Of a stretch of 64,000 bases of DNA, positions 34,617 through 43,276 are shown in pieces. Position 1 is the stretch's first letter. Each line of letters begins with the position of its first letter. Source of the DNA: Pseudoxanthomonas sp. (GTDB lineage Bacteria; Pseudomonadota; Gammaproteobacteria; Xanthomonadales; Xanthomonadaceae); contig NZ_CP114978.1 in the NCBI RefSeq assembly GCF_027498035.1, positions 2,852,001-2,916,000 of the forward strand, written 5' to 3'. The notes beneath the pieces were generated by a model. The model was not told the DNA's origin, did no database searches, and was given only the letters and a program-made list of their open reading frames with translations. The position numbers and the translations under genes are program-made.

Positions 34617-35447
34617 TTATGCCAGGCCCGGTTCGTCCAGGCGCAGGGTCAAGCACTTGGCTGAACCGCCGGCTTTGAGGAACTCGTCCAGTGGCGTTTC
34701 GCGCACGCGGTAACCGGCCTGTTCCAGCTGTGCGCGCAGCGCCGGCGTGGCACGGTTGAGGATCACCACGTTGTCCAGGTTCACGGCATTGCAAGCGAAG
34801 GCCAGCGCGTCTTCTTCCGAGACGGCGATGCGTTTGTCGGCCGGTACGCGCGCGGCGATGGCGGCCTGGGCGGCTTCGTCGAACGCAGCGGGGAAGTACA
34901 GCAGGTGGCCGCCGGACAGCGGGCACAGACAGGTATCCAGGTGATAGAAGCGCGGATCGACCAAGCGCAGCGGCACCACGTCGATGCCCAGCAGCGCGTG
35001 TAGCGCACCGGCGGCGCGGGCGTCGCTGCGATGGCCGTAACCGAACCACAGGCGTGATGCCGCGCGGTCTAGCAAGGCGTCACCGGCGCCTTCGAATTCG
35101 ATCCCGTCCAGCAGGTCCACGTCGAACCGATGCCCGGAGAACCACCGGGTGAAGTGGGCTTCCTCGCCGGCGCGCTCGGCATGGCGGAAGCGGCTGGGCA
35201 CGGCCACGTCGCGATAGACCAGGCCGGCGTTGGCGGTGAACACCATGTCCGGCAGGCCGGGCACGTGTTCGATCAGTTCCACGTCGGCGGCATCGGCCAC
35301 CAGCGCCCGCAGGTCGTCCCACTGGCGCCCGGCACGGGCGCGGTCGGCCTGGTCGCGGTTGCCGGTCATCCAGGGGTTGATGTCGTATTCCACCGAGAAG
35401 TGGGTGGGCGGGCACATCAGCACACGGGGGCGGGGCGAAGTCGACAT
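34617..35447 (-). CDS. Amidinotransferase/dimethylarginine dimethylaminohydrolase family protein
   Basis: A 276-residue enzyme of the guanidine-modifying superfamily. It opens VLMCPPTHFSVEYDINPWM and has LPDMVFTANAGLV, where the Asp and Asn bind the guanidino group. The catalytic His lies in FYHLDTCLCPL, and the nucleophilic Cys in the near-terminal GGSAKCLTL. It probably hydrolyses arginine, dimethylarginine or a related guanidine. It is divergent from an Lrp-type regulator, with a perfect palindrome between them. The likely role is arginine-derived nitrogen use; the substrate is not settled. Confidence 0.82.
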   Translation of the reverse strand: MSTSPRPRVLMCPPTHFSVEYDINPWMTGNRDQADRARAGRQWDDLRALVADAADVELIEHVPGLPDMVFTANAGLVYRDVAVPSRFRHAERAGEEAHFTRWFSGHRFDVDLLDGIEFEGAGDALLDRAASRLWFGYGHRSDARAAGALHALLGIDVVPLRLVDPRFYHLDTCLCPLSGGHLLYFPAAFDEAAQAAIAARVPADKRIAVSEEDALAFACNAVNLDNVVILNRATPALRAQLEQAGYRVRETPLDEFLKAGGSAKCLTLRLDEPGLA

Positions 35448-35538
35448 GGCGGCAGGCGTCTCGTGAATGGCGTTATGTCATGCTAGGTCGCGCGCTAAAC
35501 AGTCAACAGCACGCACAACGCCATTGTTTTTCCACAAG

Positions 35539-35556
35539 CTGTCATTTCGATGACAG
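35539..35556. promoter_or_regulatory. Palindromic operator candidate between the amidinohydrolase and Lrp-type genes
   Basis: CTGTCAT-TTCG-ATGACAG, perfect 7-bp arms and a 4-bp spacer. It lies 33 bp before ATG 35589 and 92 bp from the divergent amidinohydrolase start. Its position suits binding by the adjacent Lrp/AsnC-type regulator, though it does not match a classic E. coli Lrp site. It includes an ATG (35550) that is unlikely to be the regulator start. Confidence 0.55.
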
Positions 35557-35588
35557 TCGTTGGCGAATCGCCAGAATCGCACTGCAGC

Positions 35589-36032
35589 ATGGACACACCC
35601 ATGGCCGATACCCTCGACGCGCTGGACCAGGATCTCATCGCCTTGTTACGGGCTGACAGCCGCATGCCCGCGGCACTGCTGGCCAAGCAACTCAAGGTTT
35701 CACGCAGCACCGTGCAGAACCGCATCGCACGGCTGCAGCGCAGCGGCCTGTTGCTGGGGTTCACCATCAAGCTGGCCAGCGAAACCGGCCTGCACGGCGT
35801 GCGAGCCATTACCCAGATTGAAGTCCGCGGTGGCGCCACCGACAAAGTGGTGGTGGCGCTGCGGCGCCTGCCCGAAGTGGTGAGCGTCTATTCCACCAAC
35901 GGCCGCTGGGACCTAGTGGCCGAAGTCCGCACCGAGGACCTGGCCGGCTTCGACCAGGCCCTGCGCCGCCTGCGCGACATCGAAGGCATCGCCGCGTCGG
36001 AGACCAGCCTGCTGCTGGCCGAGCAGCGCTGA
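35589..36032 (+). CDS. Lrp/AsnC family transcriptional regulator
   Basis: A 147-residue one-component regulator. The N-terminal HTH is LDALDQDLIALLRADSRMPA, LAKQLKVSRSTVQNRIARL; the C-terminal RAM domain, which binds amino acids and oligomerises, is GVRAITQIEVRGG... VVSVYSTNGRWDLVAEV. I chose the ATG at 35589 (MDTPMADT); 35601 is also possible, while 35550 falls within the palindrome. By position it probably regulates the divergent amidinohydrolase gene in response to an amino acid. Confidence 0.88.
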   Translation: MDTPMADTLDALDQDLIALLRADSRMPAALLAKQLKVSRSTVQNRIARLQRSGLLLGFTIKLASETGLHGVRAITQIEVRGGATDKVVVALRRLPEVVSVYSTNGRWDLVAEVRTEDLAGFDQALRRLRDIEGIAASETSLLLAEQR

Positions 36033-36045
36033 CTGAAGCGTTTGA

Positions 36046-36333
36046 TCAGCTCAATGTACGGATCTGCGAGAGCGTCCATGCACCCAGCGTGATCATGGTC
36101 AGATGGAGCGCCGAGATGATCCAGCTGGTTGGCTTCAGCCAGCCACCTGAGGGCAGAGCGTTGGCTGAGATGCCTGCCGCGATACCCGCCAGCGTGCCCA
36201 ATCCAGACAGGGCCAACACGACTCGAAGGTCCAACCAGTTGGGCAGATGCGTCAGTAACCAGGGCAGGGCGACCAGCGCGCCTCCGGATAGCAGGACCAA
36301 GGCTAGACATAGATTGCGACGGCTTTCATCCAT
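36046..36333 (-). CDS. Small three-helix membrane protein, function unknown
   Basis: A 95-residue protein with three hydrophobic stretches: LCLALVLLSGGALVALPWLL, VVLALSGLGTLAGIAAGIS and IISALHLTMITLGAWTLSQI. Charges are few and mostly at the ends. No family motif is recognised. It lies between the Lrp-type gene (convergent, 13 bp) and the 2OG-oxygenase gene (28 bp upstream on the same strand), so it may be cotranscribed with the latter. It could be a spurious but well-formed reading frame; the membrane pattern supports a real gene. Confidence 0.5.
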   Translation of the reverse strand: MDESRRNLCLALVLLSGGALVALPWLLTHLPNWLDLRVVLALSGLGTLAGIAAGISANALPSGGWLKPTSWIISALHLTMITLGAWTLSQIRTLS

Positions 36334-36361
36334 GAAGCACCTCGTAGACGTGTGAAAACTC

Positions 36362-37066
36362 TCAGCGTGTTTCGCCGTACAACGTCGCCGCCGGCTGGAA
36401 CAGCGCCCAGCTGGTGGCGATGTATTTGTCGCCGCCGATCGGGCGGTTGCCGCGATGGGTGTGGGTGAAGGCGGTCGGGGCGATCAGCAGGCTGCCGGTG
36501 CGCGGCGCGATCTTGCGCTGCTGGTGGAAGAACTCGGTTTCGCCCGCGTCGAAGTCGTCGTTGAGGTACAGCGTCCACAGCACGTGGCGGTGCAGGGTCT
36601 CGGCGTGCTTGTCCTTGGGATACAGCTCGCAGTGCCAGTAGGGATAGCCGCCTTCGCCGGCACGGTAGCGTTGCAGGTTGATCTGGCCCGGGCGCAGCAC
36701 CGTCATCAGCAGCTGGGACAACCTGGCGTCGTCCATATCCAGCATGTCGTCGTAGCTGATCCGGCTGGTCTGGCCGGCTTCGTCGGTGTGCTGCAGCATC
36801 ACCGGCGCGATCAGGGCGAACGGGTAGCGCCGCAGGTACTGCATCAGTCCGCCGAACACGGCCTGGTTGAGCGCCTGTTCCACGTCCGACCAGCCGTGCT
36901 GGCCACTGATGCTGATGTCGCTGCTGCGCTTCAGGTCCGGATAGTGGCCACCGCCGACCAGGCCAGGATGTTCCTGGCCGCTGGCTTCGAAGCGCTCGAC
37001 GATGGCCGCGCAGGTGGCGGCATCGATGGTGTCGTGGAAGACCTCGATGAAGTCGGCTGGTTGCAT
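36362..37066 (-). CDS. 2-oxoglutarate/Fe(II)-dependent oxygenase (prolyl-hydroxylase-like)
   Basis: A 234-residue enzyme of the prolyl-4-hydroxylase-like 2OG oxygenase group. The iron-binding double-stranded beta-helix is seen in YRAGEGGYPYWHCELYP, VLWTLYLND, GETEFF, TGSLLIAP, and TAFTHTHRGN. The first metal pair here is His-x-Glu (HCE) instead of the commoner His-x-Asp. The distal His and the 2OG-binding Arg lie in THTHRGN. It starts 28 bp after the broken APC permease gene on the same strand. The substrate is unknown. Confidence 0.82.
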   Translation of the reverse strand: MQPADFIEVFHDTIDAATCAAIVERFEASGQEHPGLVGGGHYPDLKRSSDISISGQHGWSDVEQALNQAVFGGLMQYLRRYPFALIAPVMLQHTDEAGQTSRISYDDMLDMDDARLSQLLMTVLRPGQINLQRYRAGEGGYPYWHCELYPKDKHAETLHRHVLWTLYLNDDFDAGETEFFHQQRKIAPRTGSLLIAPTAFTHTHRGNRPIGGDKYIATSWALFQPAATLYGETR

Positions 37067-37094
37067 CGGCCCACGATACCAGCGCGGTCCGGCC

Positions 37095-38688
37095 TCAGCG
37101 GGAAGTGGCCTCGGCCAGGGCCGGGGTGCGCCAGCCTGCGCGCACGCCCCACAGGTAGAACACCACGCCCACTACGGCCACCACGGCCAGGTCGGCGCCG
37201 TAGGGCAGGTAACCACGGCCGCCGAAGGTGGTGCTGCCGGCCCAGGACAGGAACGCCACGACCGGCAGGTACGCCACCAGCCAGGCCGCGCCGCGGAAGT
37301 GACGGGCGAAATCCTGCCAACCCTGCTTGCGCTGGTAGTAGACGTAGACCGGCAGGGCAACGCCCATCAGCAGGATAATCTGCCCGGTCAGCGGCCAGCG
37401 CGCCCAATACAGCAGCTCGGTGGCCATGACGAAGGCCACGCCGGCCAGCACCGGCAGGGCGACCAGGCGGAACGGACGCGCCAGGTCCGGCGCGCTGCGG
37501 CGCAGGGACATCGCGCTGACCGGGCCGGTCAGGTAGGAAATGATCGTCGCCACCGAGATCACCGCCGCCAGCGTGCCCCAGCCGCGGAAGAAGAACAGGA
37601 ACAGATACGACACGCCCAGGTTGAAGCCACATCGCCGGGCGCGGCACGCCCCAGCGCGGATGCAGCCGGCCCAGCACCGCCGGCAGCGTGCCGTTGCGCT
37701 GCATGCCGTAGATCATTCGCGAGGTGGTGGCGGTATAGGTGATGCCGGTGCCGCTGGGGCTGATGAAGGCATCCACGTACAGCAGCATGGCCAGCCAATG
37801 CAGGTTGACCAGGATCGCCAGCTCGGCGAACGGCGAACTGAAATCAATCCCGTGCCAGCCGGCCTTGGCCAGCAGGTCCGGCGGCACCGCGCCCAGGTAG
37901 GCCACCTGCAGGATCACGTAGACCACCGTGGCGATGGCGATCGAACCCAGCACCGCGAAGGGAATGCTGCGGCCGGGGTTGCGCGCTTCGCCAGCCAGGT
38001 TCACCGGGCTCTGGAAGCCGTTGAAGCTGAAGACGATGCCGGCCGTGGCCACGGCCGTGAGCACCGCGGCAAAGTCGATGTTGTGGCCGTCGCCATGGAC
38101 GCCGACGCTGAAATTCTCCGCGTGGAAGCCGCTGGCGACCAGGGCCAGGCCGGTCGCGGCCGGTACCACCAGCTTGAACACGGTGATCAGCGTGTTGGAG
38201 CGCGCGAACAGCTTGACGCTCCAGAAATTCAGCAGGAAGTACACCAGCACCAGCACGGCCGCGATCAGCAGGCCGGGGATGCCCAGCTCGCCATGGCCAT
38301 CGGGCAGGTGCGTGTACAGCCCCTGCGCCCAGGCCCAGGGCCAGGACGCCATGTACTGGACCGAGGCTTCGGCCTCGACCGGGATCACCGAGACGATGGC
38401 GATCCAGTTGGCCCAGCCGGCGATGAACCCCACCAGCGAGCCGTGCGAATAGTGGCTGTAGCGCACCATGCCGCCCGATTCGGGGAACATCGCGCCCAGT
38501 TCGGCGTAGGTCAGTGCAATCGTGGTGATGATCGCCGCGCCCAGGACCCAGGCCCAGACCGCGCCGGGACCGGCCAGGCCAGCCGCGCGCCAGGCGCCGA
38601 ACAGCCAGCCAGAACCGATGATGGAGCCCAGGCCGGTGAGCATCAGGGCGAAGGGGCCGACATCGCGGCGCGGGGAAGACTGGGACAT
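37095..38688 (-). pseudogene. APC-family amino acid permease, frameshifted
   Basis: An amino acid-polyamine-organocation transporter of about 530 residues with roughly 12 helices. It opens DVGPFALMLTGLGSIIGSGWLFGAW, the signature N-terminus, and runs in one frame to RWGVPRPAMWL near 37630. From there the membrane protein continues in another frame, beginning LNLGVSYLFLFFFRGWGTL, to the stop at 37095. One extra T in CTTCAAC (about 37622-37628; CTCAAC would read Leu-Asn) explains the break. As given, the product would lose its last four or so helices. The start at 38688 matches the family. Everything else is intact, so a sequencing error is as likely as a real mutation. Confidence 0.85.
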
Positions 38689-38806
38689 CACGGACAACCT
38701 GCACTGGCGCCGCATGCGCGGCCACAAGTCCTCGATTGTCTCAGGAACCTGTCGCCACCGTCAGGTTCCACTCGGCGCCGGCGTTGGCCGGCGCCCTGCA
38801 GGGCCT

Positions 38807-39811
38807 TCAGGCCTGGGCGTGATAGCGCTCGGCCGCTTCGACTTCGGCGCGTGAGCCCATGAACACCGGCACGCGCTGGTGCAATTGCTCGGGCTGGATG
38901 TCCAGGATGCGGGCGCGGCCGGTGCTGGCCAGGCCGCCGGCCTGTTCCACCAGCAGGCCCATCGGGTTGGCTTCGTACATCAGGCGCAGCTTGCCGGCCT
39001 TGCCCGGGTCCTTCTTGTCCCACGGATAGATGAAGATGCCGCCGCGGGTCAGGATGCGATGCACGTCGGCGACCATGCTGGCGATCCAGCGCATGTTGAA
39101 GTCCTTGCCACGCGGGCCTTCCTGGCCGGCCAGCAGGTCGGCCACGTAGGCCTGCATCTGCGGTTCCCAGTGGCGCTGGTTGGACATGTTGAGCGCGAAT
39201 TCCTTGGTCTCGACCGGGATCTGCATGTTGGCCTGGGTCAGCACGAACAGGCCCTGCTCGCGGTCCAGGGTGAAGGCGTGTGTGCCGTGGCCGGTGGTCA
39301 GCACCAGCGTGGTCTGCGGCCCGTAGATGCAGTAACCCGCGGCGACCTGGGTGTTGCCCGGCTGCAGGAAGTGTTCGTCCTTCGGGTCGTCGATGCCCTC
39401 GGGCGGGCAGCGCAACACCGAGAAGATGGTGCCGACCGACACGTTGACGTCGATGTTCGAGCTGCCGTCGAGCGGGTCGAACAACAGCAGGAAGTCGCCC
39501 TTGGGATATTCGGCCGGAACCGGCTGGCAGTGGTCCATTTCCTCCGAGGCGCAGGCGGCCAGGTGACCGCCCCAGGCGTTGGCTTCCAGCAGGATGTCGT
39601 TGCTGATCACGTCCAGTTTTTTCTGTGCCTCGCCCTGCACGTTGCCGGTGCCGGCCTCGCCCAGCACGCCGCCCAAGGCGCCCTTGCCGACCGCGATGGA
39701 GATGGTGGTGCAGGCACGCACGACCACGGAGATGAGCTGGCGCAGTTCGGCGCCGATGCGCCCTTCGCGCTGCTCTTCGACCAGGTAACGGGTGAGGGTG
39801 ACAGGCTGCAT
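38807..39811 (-). CDS. fbp: Fructose-1,6-bisphosphatase class I
   Basis: Gluconeogenic enzyme hydrolysing fructose 1,6-bisphosphate to fructose 6-phosphate. The 334-residue protein has the class I metal-site motif FDPLDGSSNIDVN, the upstream SEEMDH and NDILLEANAW, and the C-terminal substrate-binding IYPWDKKDPGKAGKLRLMYEANP. The start at 39811 (MQPVTLTRYLVEE) is the family N-terminus; a longer in-frame extension has no resemblance. It lies between the response regulator gene and the APC permease on the same strand but is probably independently transcribed. Confidence 0.96.
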   Translation of the reverse strand: MQPVTLTRYLVEEQREGRIGAELRQLISVVVRACTTISIAVGKGALGGVLGEAGTGNVQGEAQKKLDVISNDILLEANAWGGHLAACASEEMDHCQPVPAEYPKGDFLLLFDPLDGSSNIDVNVSVGTIFSVLRCPPEGIDDPKDEHFLQPGNTQVAAGYCIYGPQTTLVLTTGHGTHAFTLDREQGLFVLTQANMQIPVETKEFALNMSNQRHWEPQMQAYVADLLAGQEGPRGKDFNMRWIASMVADVHRILTRGGIFIYPWDKKDPGKAGKLRLMYEANPMGLLVEQAGGLASTGRARILDIQPEQLHQRVPVFMGSRAEVEAAERYHAQA

Positions 39812-39882
39812 CGTGGACGGTGCCTCATGACGTGGGGGTGGGCATTGTCGCCGCAATCGCATGACAGGCGCAGCCCACGCCG

Positions 39883-40524
39883 TCAGATCACCCGTAGCGT
39901 GATCGCCTTGAGCACCGCGCGGGTGCGGTCGCGGGTGCCGAGTTTGTCCAAGATGGTGGAGACGTAGTTCTTCACCGTGCCTTCGGCCAGGAACAGCGTG
40001 CGCGCGATTTCCTTGTTGGAATACCCACCGGCCAGCAGCCGCAGGATCGCTACCTCGCGTTCGTTGAACGGTTCACGCGGTGCGTCCTGCTCGCGGTACT
40101 GGTAGCGCGCGCGGACCGGATCGGTGCTGACCGGCTGCAGCAGCGTGTCGCCGGCGGCGACCCGGGCGATGGCCTCGCGCAGGTCTTCTGGCGCGGCGTC
40201 CTTCAGCAGGAAGCCCTGCGCGCCGGCCTGGGTCGCGCGCAGCAGCAGGTCGGCATCGTCGAAGGTGGTCAGCAGCATCAATGGCGTGGCGTTGCCGGCC
40301 GCGCGCAGCTGGATCAGCGCATCGATGCCATCGATGCCAGGCATGCGGATGTCGCTCAGCACCACGTCCACCGGCGCCTCGGCCAGGCGTGCGATCAGCT
40401 CGGCGCCGTCGCTGGCTTCGAACACCACCACGATGCCTTGCTGTTCCAGCAGCGCCCGCAGGCCGGCGCGGACCAGGGCCTGGTCGTCGGCCAGGGCAAC
40501 GCGGATTGGAGCGAGATCGGTCAT
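39883..40524 (-). CDS. NarL/FixJ-family response regulator
   Basis: A 213-residue DNA-binding response regulator. The receiver domain has acidic pocket DDQALVR, phospho-acceptor LSDIRMPGIDG, Thr in LLTTFDDA and Lys in LLKDAAPEDL. The LuxR-type HTH is FNEREVAILRLLAGGYSNKEIARTLFLAEGTVKNYVSTIL. It is the partner of the DesK-like kinase upstream, whose stop it overlaps by four bases (ATGA). Targets are not visible here. Confidence 0.95.
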   Translation of the reverse strand: MTDLAPIRVALADDQALVRAGLRALLEQQGIVVVFEASDGAELIARLAEAPVDVVLSDIRMPGIDGIDALIQLRAAGNATPLMLLTTFDDADLLLRATQAGAQGFLLKDAAPEDLREAIARVAAGDTLLQPVSTDPVRARYQYREQDAPREPFNEREVAILRLLAGGYSNKEIARTLFLAEGTVKNYVSTILDKLGTRDRTRAVLKAITLRVI

Positions 40525-41637
40525 GCGGGAATCCTGGCGGCGATGCGCAGCGCACCGCGTGGGTTGGTGTCGAGGGTCAGGGTGCCGCGTGCGGCGGCGA
40601 TGCGTTCGCGCATGCCGGACAGGCCGATTGCCTTCGCGCAGGCGCGCGCCGCGCAGGCCGTCGTCTTCGATCTGCAGCAGCAACGCATCGCCCTCGCGCA
40701 GCAGCTGCACGAACAGGGTATCGGCATCGGCGTGGCGGGCGGCGTTGGTCAGGGCTTCCTGCACGATGCGCAGCAGGGTTTCGGCCACAGCCGGGTCGGC
40801 GACGGTGGCGTCGTCGGCGATCTCCAGCTGCAGGGCAGGGCGCGGCATCGGTGCGGCCAATGCACGCAGGGCCGTGTGCAGGTCCAGCCCGCGGGTATCG
40901 CGCAGCGCCTGCACCACGTGTCGGATGTCGTCGAGCAGTTCGCTGGAGAGCTGCTGGGCGATGCGGACCTCGCTGCGCTGGCCCAGCACCGGATCGGCGG
41001 CCAACGCGCGCAGGTTGAGCTTCATCGCGGTGAGCTTGTGCCCGGCCACGTCGTGCAGCTCGCGCGCCACGCGCAGGCGTTCGGCATCGCGCGCGCTGTC
41101 GGCCAACAGAGCGCGGGTGGCAAGCAGGTCGGCGTTGACCAGGGCCAGGGCGTCGCGCGCGCGCCGAGCGTTGAGCGCGTAGTACACGCACAGCGCGCTG
41201 AAGACCTGGAAGCTGGCATTGATCAGCACCACGACGAACGGGTTGCCGAAGCCGGCGCGCCGCAGGATCCAGTAGAACGCGAAATTGGCGGCCAGCGCGC
41301 TGACCAGCACGATGCGACGCGGCCAGAACCCCATGGCCATCGCCACCCAGATCACCAGCAGGACCGGGGCCACGCCCGGCCGGGGATCCAGCATGATCAA
41401 GGCCAGTGCCAGCAGCGGCATCGCCGCGGTCGGCAGCCACATCCACGGCCCGCGTTCGCAGCGCTCGGGCAAGGCATTGGCCAGGACGAACAGGGCCCCG
41501 AAAGCGGCCAGCAGCAACCAGCCCGAGAGCCGCCCGGCGGGGCTGTCCAGGTACGGCATGACCAGCGCCACGGCACCCAGGGCGATATAGCCGGCCAATG
41601 ACAGGGGTTCCAGCAGGCGACGAACGATCTCTCTCAT
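40521..41637 (-). pseudogene. DesK-type sensor histidine kinase, frameshifted near its C-terminus
   Basis: A two-component kinase of about 371 residues with several N-terminal helices (starting LSLAGYIALGAVALVMPYL) and the HisKA_3 motif VARELHDVAGHKLTAMKLNL. The ATPase N box is RIVQEALTNAARHADAD and the D box is LLQIEDDG. The G2 box and the C-terminus (GLSGMRERIAAARGTLTL... RIAARIPA) are in a different frame. A single extra A around 40627-40630 (GGCAATCGG; GGCATCGG would restore Glu-Gly-Ile-Gly-Leu) accounts for it. Unrepaired, the frame runs on without stop into the response regulator, in frame, giving an artificial 580-residue fusion. Start 41637 (MREIVRRLLEPL). Confidence 0.83.
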
Positions 41638-41798
41638 GGGCGCAGATGCTGACCGCGCCGCGCAACGCCCGCAATGGATGCAGGGCAAGTGGTGACTTCC
41701 GGCAGGCTCACGCGGTGACAGGTGGCATCTGTGAACCAGTGGACGAACGTGCACACTGATCGCATCGGGCTCGCGCTCATGCCGCCAGGAGGTTCCCC

Positions 41799-42374
41799 AT
41801 GCGCATCGACCTGCCGCAACTGCTGTTCTGGATGGTTTGCGCCGCCTGGTGGGCGATGGAGGTCTTCATGAGCCACCGTCGCCGCAGCCAGGACGACCCA
41901 TCGCGTGATGCCGGCACGCTCAAACTGCTGTGGACGGTGCTGTATGCGGCGATCTTCGTGGCCGTGGTGTTGTCGATGCGCGGGATTGGCCGTTGGCCCG
42001 CCGAATGGCGCGAGCCGCTGCTGTGGGCCGGGACCGCGCTGGTGTTCGGTGGGCTCGTGTTCCGGCGCTGGGCGATTGCCGTGCTGGGCCGCCAGTTCAC
42101 CGTGGATGTGGGCATCCAGCCAGGGCATGTGCTGATCACTGCCGGCCCGTACCGCGTGCTGCGCCACCCGTCCTATACCGGCGCGCTGGCCTGCTTCTAT
42201 GGATTGGGCGTCGGCCTGGGCAGCTGGGCGTCGCTGGTGGTGATCGTGATTGCGACCACGGCGGCCTTCCTGCACCGCATCCAGGTGGAAGAGCGCGTGC
42301 TGGCCCAGGCGTTCGGCCCAGCCTGGGCGGCCCATGCCCAGCGCACCTGGCGACTGCTGCCAGGCGTGTGGTGA
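41799..42374 (+). CDS. Isoprenylcysteine carboxyl methyltransferase (ICMT) family protein
   Basis: A 191-residue membrane protein with about five helices and the C-terminal catalytic motif of the ICMT/PEMT family: GQFTVDVGIQPGHVLITAGPYRVLRHPSYTGALA, then a late ERVLAQAFGPAW with the acidic pocket. Family members methylate lipids or small molecules with S-adenosylmethionine; eukaryote-type prenylated cysteine is unlikely in bacteria, so the true substrate is unknown. It has a good ribosome site (AGGAGG) and is divergent from the sensor kinase. Confidence 0.85.
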   Translation: MRIDLPQLLFWMVCAAWWAMEVFMSHRRRSQDDPSRDAGTLKLLWTVLYAAIFVAVVLSMRGIGRWPAEWREPLLWAGTALVFGGLVFRRWAIAVLGRQFTVDVGIQPGHVLITAGPYRVLRHPSYTGALACFYGLGVGLGSWASLVVIVIATTAAFLHRIQVEERVLAQAFGPAWAAHAQRTWRLLPGVW

Positions 42375-42388
42375 TCCTAATGATTCAA

Positions 42389-42401
42389 TTGGTCCTACCA
42401 A
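42389..42401. promoter_or_regulatory. LldR/FadR-type operator
   Basis: TTGGTCCTACCAA is a perfect palindrome with a central CCT, and contains the TGGTNNNACCA core described for the FadR subfamily of GntR regulators, including LldR. It lies 72 bp before the lldR start. The adjacent gene encodes such a regulator, so autoregulation and control of lldRD is a strong inference. Confidence 0.75.
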
Positions 42402-42472
42402 GTGATGGTAAGAGCCGGCGTTTAGTTCCGAGCAGGTTGCTTTAACGGCGGGATGGGCGTTCAATACGGCGC

Positions 42473-43276
42473 ATGAGCACCATTATTGGTCAGACCGAAG
42501 ATGTTGGCGAACCTGCGCCACGGCGGATTTCCGATCGTGTCGCAGCGCAGGTGCGTGCGCTGATCCGCACCCGCGGGCTCAAGGCTGGTGATCGCCTGCC
42601 GGCCGAACGCGCGTTGGCGCTGGAGCTGGCGGTATCGCGCTCGGCGCTGCGCGAGGCCATCGCGCAGCTGGCCAGCCAGGGCCTGCTGGTCAGTCGTGTC
42701 GGCGGCGGCACCTATGTGCAGCCGGCCGCATTGGGCTGGCAGCAGCAGCGCATCGTCGCCCCGCTCAGTGGCCTGATGCAGGACAACCCCGACTACGCCT
42801 TCGACGTGCTGGAGATCCGCCATGCGCTGGAAGGCGAGGCCGCCTGGCATGCCGCCCAGCGCGCCACCGACGATGACCGGGCCCGCATCGGCGCCAGTTT
42901 CGAAGCGATGCTGGCCGCGCATGGCCGCGGCGACCACCTGGCCGAAGCGCGCGCCGATGCCGATTTCCACCTGTCCATCGCCGAGGCCTCGCACAACCTG
43001 GTGCTGCTGCAGGTGATGCGCGGCCTGTTCGACCTGCTGCAGTCGAGCATCCGCGAGAGTCGCGAGAAGCTGTACCTGTCGCCGCGCACTTTCGAGTCGC
43101 TCTCGCAGCAGCATCGCGTGCTGATGGACGCCATCGTCCGTGGCGATTCCGCCGCCGCGCGCGATGCTGCGCAGTCGCACCTGCGCTTCGTCCATGATTC
43201 CCTGCGCGCGCTGGACGAAGACCAGGCCCGGCGCCTGCGCGCCTCACGCCTCCCCACGCCCGTGGACACGCCATGA
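42473..43276 (+). CDS. lldR: GntR/FadR-family regulator LldR
   Basis: A 267-residue regulator. The N-terminal winged helix-turn-helix reads RRISDRVAAQVRALIRTRGLKAGDRLPAERALA, then VSRSALREAIAQLASQGLLVSRVGGGTYVQ. The C-terminal FCD helical domain binds metal and the effector: RHALEGEAAWHAAQRA, ADADFHLSIAEASHN, LSQQHRVLMDAIVRGD. Family members sense L-lactate and release the operator. The stop overlaps the lldD ATG (ATGA), so the enzyme gene is coupled to its regulator. No lldP permease gene is adjacent, unlike E. coli. Confidence 0.92.
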   Translation: MSTIIGQTEDVGEPAPRRISDRVAAQVRALIRTRGLKAGDRLPAERALALELAVSRSALREAIAQLASQGLLVSRVGGGTYVQPAALGWQQQRIVAPLSGLMQDNPDYAFDVLEIRHALEGEAAWHAAQRATDDDRARIGASFEAMLAAHGRGDHLAEARADADFHLSIAEASHNLVLLQVMRGLFDLLQSSIRESREKLYLSPRTFESLSQQHRVLMDAIVRGDSAAARDAAQSHLRFVHDSLRALDEDQARRLRASRLPTPVDTP

